A stretch of DNA of 64,000 nt. It comes from Corynebacterium yudongzhengii (GTDB lineage Bacteria > Actinomycetota > Actinomycetes > Mycobacteriales > Mycobacteriaceae). The stretch is from the NCBI RefSeq assembly GCF_003065405.1, contig NZ_CP026947.1, forward strand, positions 2,232,001 to 2,296,000. Direction: 5' to 3'. Numbering within the stretch: position 1 is the first letter of the stretch; the number at the start of each line of letters is the position of its first letter. The translations under genes and the position numbers were made by a program. This document shows positions 59,539-64,000 of the stretch, one piece after another. Under the pieces are notes generated by a model, which did no database searches, was not told the DNA's origin, and worked only from the letters and a program-made list of their open reading frames with translations.

Positions 59539-60738
59539 TTAGGCCTCCACCTGGGCAGAGACACGCGGCGCGGTCTGGCCGAGCCACTCGCGCACGCTCT
59601 GGTTATCGGCACCCAGCCGCGGCGGGGCCTTCCGATAGTTGATCGCGCTGCGGCTATAGCGGATCGGGCTTTTAATCAGCGGGACCTCGTCGTCGCCATC
59701 TTTGATCTTCACCACCGGGTGCAGGCCGAGGCCCTCCGCGAAGTCGACCCCCTCGCCGACGGTGAAGATCGGCGCGCAGGCGATCTTCACGGCCCGGAAG
59801 GCGGCGAACCACTCGGCGGCGGTTTTCGTGCCGAGGCGCTCTTCGATCAGCTCCTTCAAGGACGCGCGGTTGCGGTTGCGGGCATCCACGGTGCGGTAGC
59901 GCTCGTCTTCGGCCACCTCCGGCATGCCGAGCTGCTCGCAGAAGCGGGTGAACTGCGTGTCATTGCCGATGCAGATGATGATGTCGCGATCGGAAGCCCC
60001 GAAAGGACCGTAGGGGTAGAGGCTCGGGTGCTCGTTGCCCATGCGCATCGGCTCGTTGCCGCAGGCGACGTTGCCGGTGGTCTGGTTGACCAGCGCCGAC
60101 TGGGCAGAGGAGAGCAGGTCTAGCACGATGCGCTGGCCGCGGCCGGAGACATGGCGTTCCTGGAGCGCGCCCAGGATGCCGATGGTCGCGTGCATGCCGG
60201 TGATCACGTCGAAGATGGCCACCCCGGCGCGCTGCGGTGGACCGTCGGCCGAGCCGGTGACGTGCATCAGCCCGGAGAGCGCCTGCACCAGGAGGTCATA
60301 GCCGGGCAGCTCGGCGCCGCCTTCCATGCCGAAGCCGGTGATCGAGGCGTGGATCATCTCCGGCCAGCGTGCGGCCACGTCCTTCGGGGCGAGGCCGAAC
60401 TTGCCGAGGCTACCGGGCTTGAAGTTCTCGACGAACACGTCCGCCCGGTCGAGGATCTGATAGGCGGTCTCCAGATCCTCTGGGTCGCACAGATCCAAGA
60501 CGATGGAGTATTTGTTGCGGTTGACCGACAGGTAGTAGGTGCTCACGCCCTCGCGGCTGGGCGGCGTGAAGTAGCGGGTGTCGTCCCCGCGCGGCGCCTC
60601 GACCTTGATCACGGTCGCCCCCAGATCTGCGAGCATCATGGTGGCATAAGGCCCGGCCAACACGCGCGAGAAATCGGCCACCACAATTCCGTCGAGAGGA
60701 CCGGATCCCGAGTGCTGAGTCATATGCTGAAAGGTCAC
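59539..60738 (-). CDS. CaiB/BaiF-family CoA transferase (second)
   Basis: 399 residues, closely related to the transferase at 54969: PLDGIVVADFSRVLAGPYAT and the catalytic Asp in VAIFDVITGMHATIGIL. The two share CoA-site motifs such as NEPMRMGNEHPSLYPYGPFG. The GTG start five codons before the first ATG is preferred, as GGGAGGAG lies just before it. The paralogues probably act on different acids or are redundant. A TTAAGTATTGGAC motif lies upstream, as for the first copy. Confidence 0.9.
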   Translation of the reverse strand: MTFQHMTQHSGSGPLDGIVVADFSRVLAGPYATMMLADLGATVIKVEAPRGDDTRYFTPPSREGVSTYYLSVNRNKYSIVLDLCDPEDLETAYQILDRADVFVENFKPGSLGKFGLAPKDVAARWPEMIHASITGFGMEGGAELPGYDLLVQALSGLMHVTGSADGPPQRAGVAIFDVITGMHATIGILGALQERHVSGRGQRIVLDLLSSAQSALVNQTTGNVACGNEPMRMGNEHPSLYPYGPFGASDRDIIICIGNDTQFTRFCEQLGMPEVAEDERYRTVDARNRNRASLKELIEERLGTKTAAEWFAAFRAVKIACAPIFTVGEGVDFAEGLGLHPVVKIKDGDDEVPLIKSPIRYSRSAINYRKAPPRLGADNQSVREWLGQTAPRVSAQVEA

Positions 60739-60801
60739 GTTACTCCTCCCACAACCTTCAAAGTAGTGATGCGCTTCATATAAACACCACTATTGTGTGC
60801 T

Positions 60802-60814
60802 GTCCAATACTTAA
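60802..60814 (-). promoter_or_regulatory. Shared LysR-type site before the second CoA transferase
   Basis: TTAAGTATTGGAC on the minus strand matches 54900-54912 exactly. It lies 64 bases before the GTG start, in the 103-bp gap after the TRAP permease gene. This suggests the transferase has its own promoter under the same LysR regulator. Confidence 0.6.
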
Positions 60815-60841
60815 TGGGGAACTTTTAATACCCGGACGTGC

Positions 60842-62833
60842 TTAATTGCTCACGGCCCCCGCCCCGGCGCGCCTCTTCATCACGAACGCCCCGGCGAGCG
60901 CCACCGCGATCAGACCGACGCCGGCGAGGGTGATCGAATACTGCGGCAAGAAGATGAGGAATCCGCCCACCCCGATGAGCACGCGCAAAACGAGAGGAAT
61001 CCGCGCCTCCACGAACTGGACGTATCCGGAAAACGCCCCCGCCAGCGCAAACACGCCGACGATGCTGCAGACAAACGCGATCGCGATCTCGGCCAGGCTG
61101 CCCTGAGCGACGAGCGCCGGGTTGAGCACGAAACCAAACGGGACGATGTATTTCACGGCCCCGAACTTCATCGCCTCGATGCTGGTGCCCATCGGCGAGG
61201 CCTTCGATATACCGGCGGCTGCGAACGCGGCCAAGCCCACCGGCGGGGTGATATACGAGACCGACGCCCAGTAGATGATGAACAGATGCGCCGCGATCGG
61301 CGGCACCCCCATCGCCGTGATCGCCGGGGCCATGACGATCGCCAGAAAGACATACGCGGCGGAGATGGTCAGCCCCATGCCGAGGACGAAACAGGCGGCG
61401 GCGCCGGCGATGAGGATGAGGATCAGGTTCTCGCCGACTAGGACGATGAGGTCGCGCGAGAGCGACAGCGCCACCCCCGTGGCCGAGAGCCCGCCGAGGA
61501 TCAGCCCCACACCAGCGATGATGCCGATGATCTGTCCGAGGGATTTGCCGGCGTCGAGAAGCATCTCGACGATCTCGCGCCGCCCGAACGTCACGGACGG
61601 GCGGATCAGCGCGATGCCGATGAGCAGCACGATGGCGTAGAAGGGCACCTGTGCCTCCGAGGGCATCGTCATGAGCATGACCGTTAGAAGCGCCAGCGCG
61701 ATGATGTACGGCCAGCCCTGGACGAGGACGTCGCGGATTTTCGGCAGCAGGTCTTTGGGCGTGCCGCGCAGATCCCGCAGGGCCGAATAGCCGTCGACCT
61801 GGATATAAATGCCCAAGAAGTAGAGGATCGCGGGGATCGTGGCCGCCACGAGGACCTCGGTGTAGGGGACGCCGACGAAGGAGACCATGAGAAAAGCCGC
61901 GGTGCCCATAATCGGCGGGGTGATCGAGCCTCCCGAGGAGGCGGTCGCCTCCACCGCACCCGCGGTTTTCGGGCTGAAACCGGCCTTGACCATGGCGGGG
62001 ATCGTCATGGGACCGGTGGTCAAGACGTTGGAGACAGCGGAGCCGGACATCATGCCCATCGAGGCGGAGCTGGCGACGGAGACCTTCGCGGATCCCCCGC
62101 GGAACTTGCCGAAGATAGCCATCGCGAGGTCATTGAAGAAGAGCGCGCCACCGGTGTGCTGGAGCACCACGCCGAAGAGCATGAACCCAACCAGGATGGT
62201 GGCCGCCGTCTGCAGCGGCAGCCCGTGGATGGATTCGGTGCCCATGACGTGAACCTGGGCGAGGGTGACCGGATCATAGGTGATTCCCTGCAAGAACACG
62301 ATGGGGACCTCGCCGGCGAACATCGGGTAGATGGACACCAGCGCCGCCAACCCGGCCACGATGAGCCCCGCGGCGCGACGCAGCATCTCTAAGACCATGA
62401 GCCAGTAGAGGACGCTGAGCACCTTGGCGCTCGTCGGGGCGACCAGGGACCACCCGAACTCGGTGATGACCGGGCCTTTCACCGTAAACCACAGGGCCAT
62501 GGCGATGAACGCCACGATGAGCACGATGTCATACCAGGGCACTCCCGGCCGCGGGGGCGAGGTGTCCTCTTCGGCGTCTTTCTTCCGCAGGGGATAGACG
62601 ATGAAGACGATGGGCAAGAAACAAGCGGCGATGAGGTAGAGGAAGGAGTTCGTTGGCAAGGACAGGCCGAAAAGATCCCAGAAGAAGACCTGGTTCATCG
62701 TGCCGCCGACCCCGAGAAGCGTGAGCACGATAACGACTACCTTCCAGAACGCCGTCAGCCGCGGGTTCGGCGGATCGACGCTGCTTACAGGGGCTTCAGG
62801 AGTTTCGGCGGCGTGGGTGGCCGTAGATGACAT
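60842..62833 (-). CDS. TRAP transporter fused permease (4TM/12TM), TAXI type
   Basis: 663 residues, about 18 membrane segments. The small DctQ-like part comes first and the DctM-like part follows, with FMLFGVVLQHTGGALFFNDL, SSASMGMMSGSAVSNVLTTG and GAVEATASSGGSITPPIMG, hallmarks of the large subunit. It imports organic acids using a sodium gradient together with the TAXI receptor encoded 19 bases upstream. ATG at 62833 follows AGAGG. A dicarboxylate substrate fits the neighbouring genes. Confidence 0.92.
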   Translation of the reverse strand: MSSTATHAAETPEAPVSSVDPPNPRLTAFWKVVVIVLTLLGVGGTMNQVFFWDLFGLSLPTNSFLYLIAACFLPIVFIVYPLRKKDAEEDTSPPRPGVPWYDIVLIVAFIAMALWFTVKGPVITEFGWSLVAPTSAKVLSVLYWLMVLEMLRRAAGLIVAGLAALVSIYPMFAGEVPIVFLQGITYDPVTLAQVHVMGTESIHGLPLQTAATILVGFMLFGVVLQHTGGALFFNDLAMAIFGKFRGGSAKVSVASSASMGMMSGSAVSNVLTTGPMTIPAMVKAGFSPKTAGAVEATASSGGSITPPIMGTAAFLMVSFVGVPYTEVLVAATIPAILYFLGIYIQVDGYSALRDLRGTPKDLLPKIRDVLVQGWPYIIALALLTVMLMTMPSEAQVPFYAIVLLIGIALIRPSVTFGRREIVEMLLDAGKSLGQIIGIIAGVGLILGGLSATGVALSLSRDLIVLVGENLILILIAGAAACFVLGMGLTISAAYVFLAIVMAPAITAMGVPPIAAHLFIIYWASVSYITPPVGLAAFAAAGISKASPMGTSIEAMKFGAVKYIVPFGFVLNPALVAQGSLAEIAIAFVCSIVGVFALAGAFSGYVQFVEARIPLVLRVLIGVGGFLIFLPQYSITLAGVGLIAVALAGAFVMKRRAGAGAVSN

Positions 62834-62851
62834 GTTCACCTCTTTGTCCTT

Positions 62852-64000
62852 TTAGACATCGTTGACCGGCGGTAGCGACGGCAGGTTCTCGCGCTTCCAC
62901 TCGAACCACTCCTCGGCCGGGTTAGCGTCGTTGGGATACTTCGCCCAGAACTCCGGCCACGCGTCAGTCATGAGTTTTTCCCTTTCGAGCAGCGCGTCGT
63001 TGCGGCGTTGCAGATCCGGCGTCCAGCGTCCGACCTCTTGGAAGAATTCGACGGCACCCTCGTGGAAGGGGACGACGAGGGGTAGAGCAGCACCTCGTCC
63101 ACGCCGAACATGTGGGCATCAGGCGTGGCGTCCTTGTAGGAGTCGTAGTTGTCTTTAATGAGCCCCAAGAGGGCTTTGACCTCGTCTTTGGGGCGATCAG
63201 CCAGGGTCGTCAGCGGAATCGAGTACTGCATGTTGACGCCCACCTCACCCGGCTCGATGCCGGCGCCGTGGGTGAACTCCCCGGGTATGACCATGGGAGC
63301 GAGCCGCTCCCATGTTGCGTATTGCTCCGGGGAGCCGCCGCCGAGGTTGAGCCACTTGATCGGGTACTGGGAGTCGAGCTCCTCGACGGCGGCGCCCACC
63401 ACGTTTTGGTAGAACGCGTCGATGTGCCCCGTCTTCATTGCCTCCACCTGCTCGGAATAGGAGATGTCGACGAGCTCCACGTCCGCCGAGGTGAGGCCAC
63501 CGAAGTTGAGGATCGCTTCCAGCTTGCGATTCATCGACGTCGACGCGATGAGCCGCGGCCAGCGCCTGCCCTTGAGGTCTTCGACGGTGTCGATGCCGGA
63601 ATCCTCCCGCACCGCCACGCCATAGTTGCCCGGCGGCGCCCAAATCTGCCGCACGGGCTGGGGGCCCACACTTGGGAGGCGTATTCGTCGTCACCCTCGA
63701 ACGCATAGAAGTACTCGTCTCCTGCCCGCGAGTACTGGGCCGTGCCCGAGATCAGCGGCCCCATGCGGGCGATGCCGGTATCGCCGGTCATCAGGCGCAC
63801 ACGCACGCCGCTTTCGGCCGTGACGGTGTTCGCGATCGCCGCTATGTCGTTATACGTGCCGGTCCCGGCCGGGTAGGTCACCCACACGCTCTGCTGGGGC
63901 AGGGCGCTATCGGCGGGCACGGTGGTGCGGGCGCACCCCGACAGGGCGCTCAAGACTCCGAGTGCTCCGGCGCTTTTCAGGAAGGCCTCCGGCTTATCGA
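62852..64000 (-). pseudogene. TAXI-family TRAP solute receptor, two frameshifts, 5' end outside the window
   Basis: The minus strand begins inside a lipoprotein signal peptide (EAFLKSAGALGVLSALSGC, lipobox LSGC). It continues TYPAGTGTYNDIAAIANTVT to EYASQVW near 63664, where the frame must change to GPQPVRQIWAPPGNYGVAVR. A second change near 63080 moves from VDEVLLYP to LVVPFHEGAVEFFQEVGRW and on to the natural end SLPPVNDV. One missing base in a G or C run restores each junction. The receptor would be functional only if both are errors. Confidence 0.85.

Noticed and set aside
57791..59587. Long minus-strand open frame (about 598 codons) opposite the semialdehyde dehydrogenase
   Set aside because: It mirrors a clear aldehyde dehydrogenase and has the composition of a shadow frame.

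Overview
The window is high-GC actinobacterial DNA, most likely from a Corynebacterium. The evidence is the heat-shock block dnaK-grpE-dnaJ-hspR followed by an acetaldehyde-type aldehyde dehydrogenase, HAIR (HspR) operators combined with SigH-type promoters at both clpB and dnaK, class II fba, the rRNA/tRNA methyltransferase-pyrE-sulfurtransferase neighbourhood, and a DUF1023 alpha/beta hydrolase with its small partner. The genus is inferred from gene content and order; no 16S or other marker is present.

Layout. 1-1.1 kb: PRC-barrel/DUF2382 stress protein. 1.5-7.7 kb: an amino-acid oxygenase island with two Lrp/AsnC regulators, a nitrilase-type amidase, an agmatinase/guanidinobutyrase-type ureohydrolase, a DavB-like FAD amino-acid monooxygenase and a YjiH-type membrane protein. 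Together they look like a route amino acid -> amide -> acid -> GABA (or aminovalerate). 8.3-15.1 kb: housekeeping genes (FUSC transporter, fba, GH76, TrmH-type methyltransferase, pyrE, membrane protein, sulfurtransferase). 15.1-17.7 kb: repeat-rich insertion-sequence graveyard with a truncated LuxR remnant. 18-21.5 kb: two-component system with an ABC exporter whose permease is frameshifted. 21.6-34 kb: M20 peptidase, clpB, two MFS transporters, a glutamate symporter, an LLM oxidoreductase, a flavohaemoglobin-like reductase and a second nitrilase. 34-37 kb: DUF1023 pair and ald. 37-42 kb: hspR-dnaJ-grpE-dnaK. 42-46.7 kb: AI-2E-type transporter, M20 amidohydrolase, ahpC-ahpD. 47-48 kb: degenerate IS5-like element. 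48.6-64 kb: a catabolic block with esterase, Baeyer-Villiger monooxygenase, 3-hydroxyacyl-CoA dehydrogenase, crotonase, LysR, CaiB-type CoA transferase, glutaryl-CoA-dehydrogenase-like acyl-CoA dehydrogenase, gamma-carbonic-anhydrase-like protein, semialdehyde dehydrogenase, second CoA transferase and a TRAP-TAXI transporter.

How it fits together. The catabolic block is coherent as glutarate (or similar short dicarboxylate) use: import by the TRAP transporter, CoA transfer, oxidative decarboxylation to crotonyl-CoA, hydration and oxidation to acetoacetyl-CoA. The semialdehyde dehydrogenase could feed it from aminovalerate or from the lactone route of the monooxygenase/esterase pair.

Three things stand out. 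First, a family of about 100-bp palindromic intergenic elements occurs seven times. Second, other unexplained structured repeats are present: a tandem 104-bp hairpin unit, a 103-bp inverted-repeat element, and a perfect 13-bp inverted repeat between grpE and dnaJ. Third, an unusual number of genes are broken by a single base (ureohydrolase, ABC permease, TAXI receptor twice, semialdehyde dehydrogenase by an amber codon, and the IS elements). These are either sequencing errors at short homopolymers or real recent gene decay.
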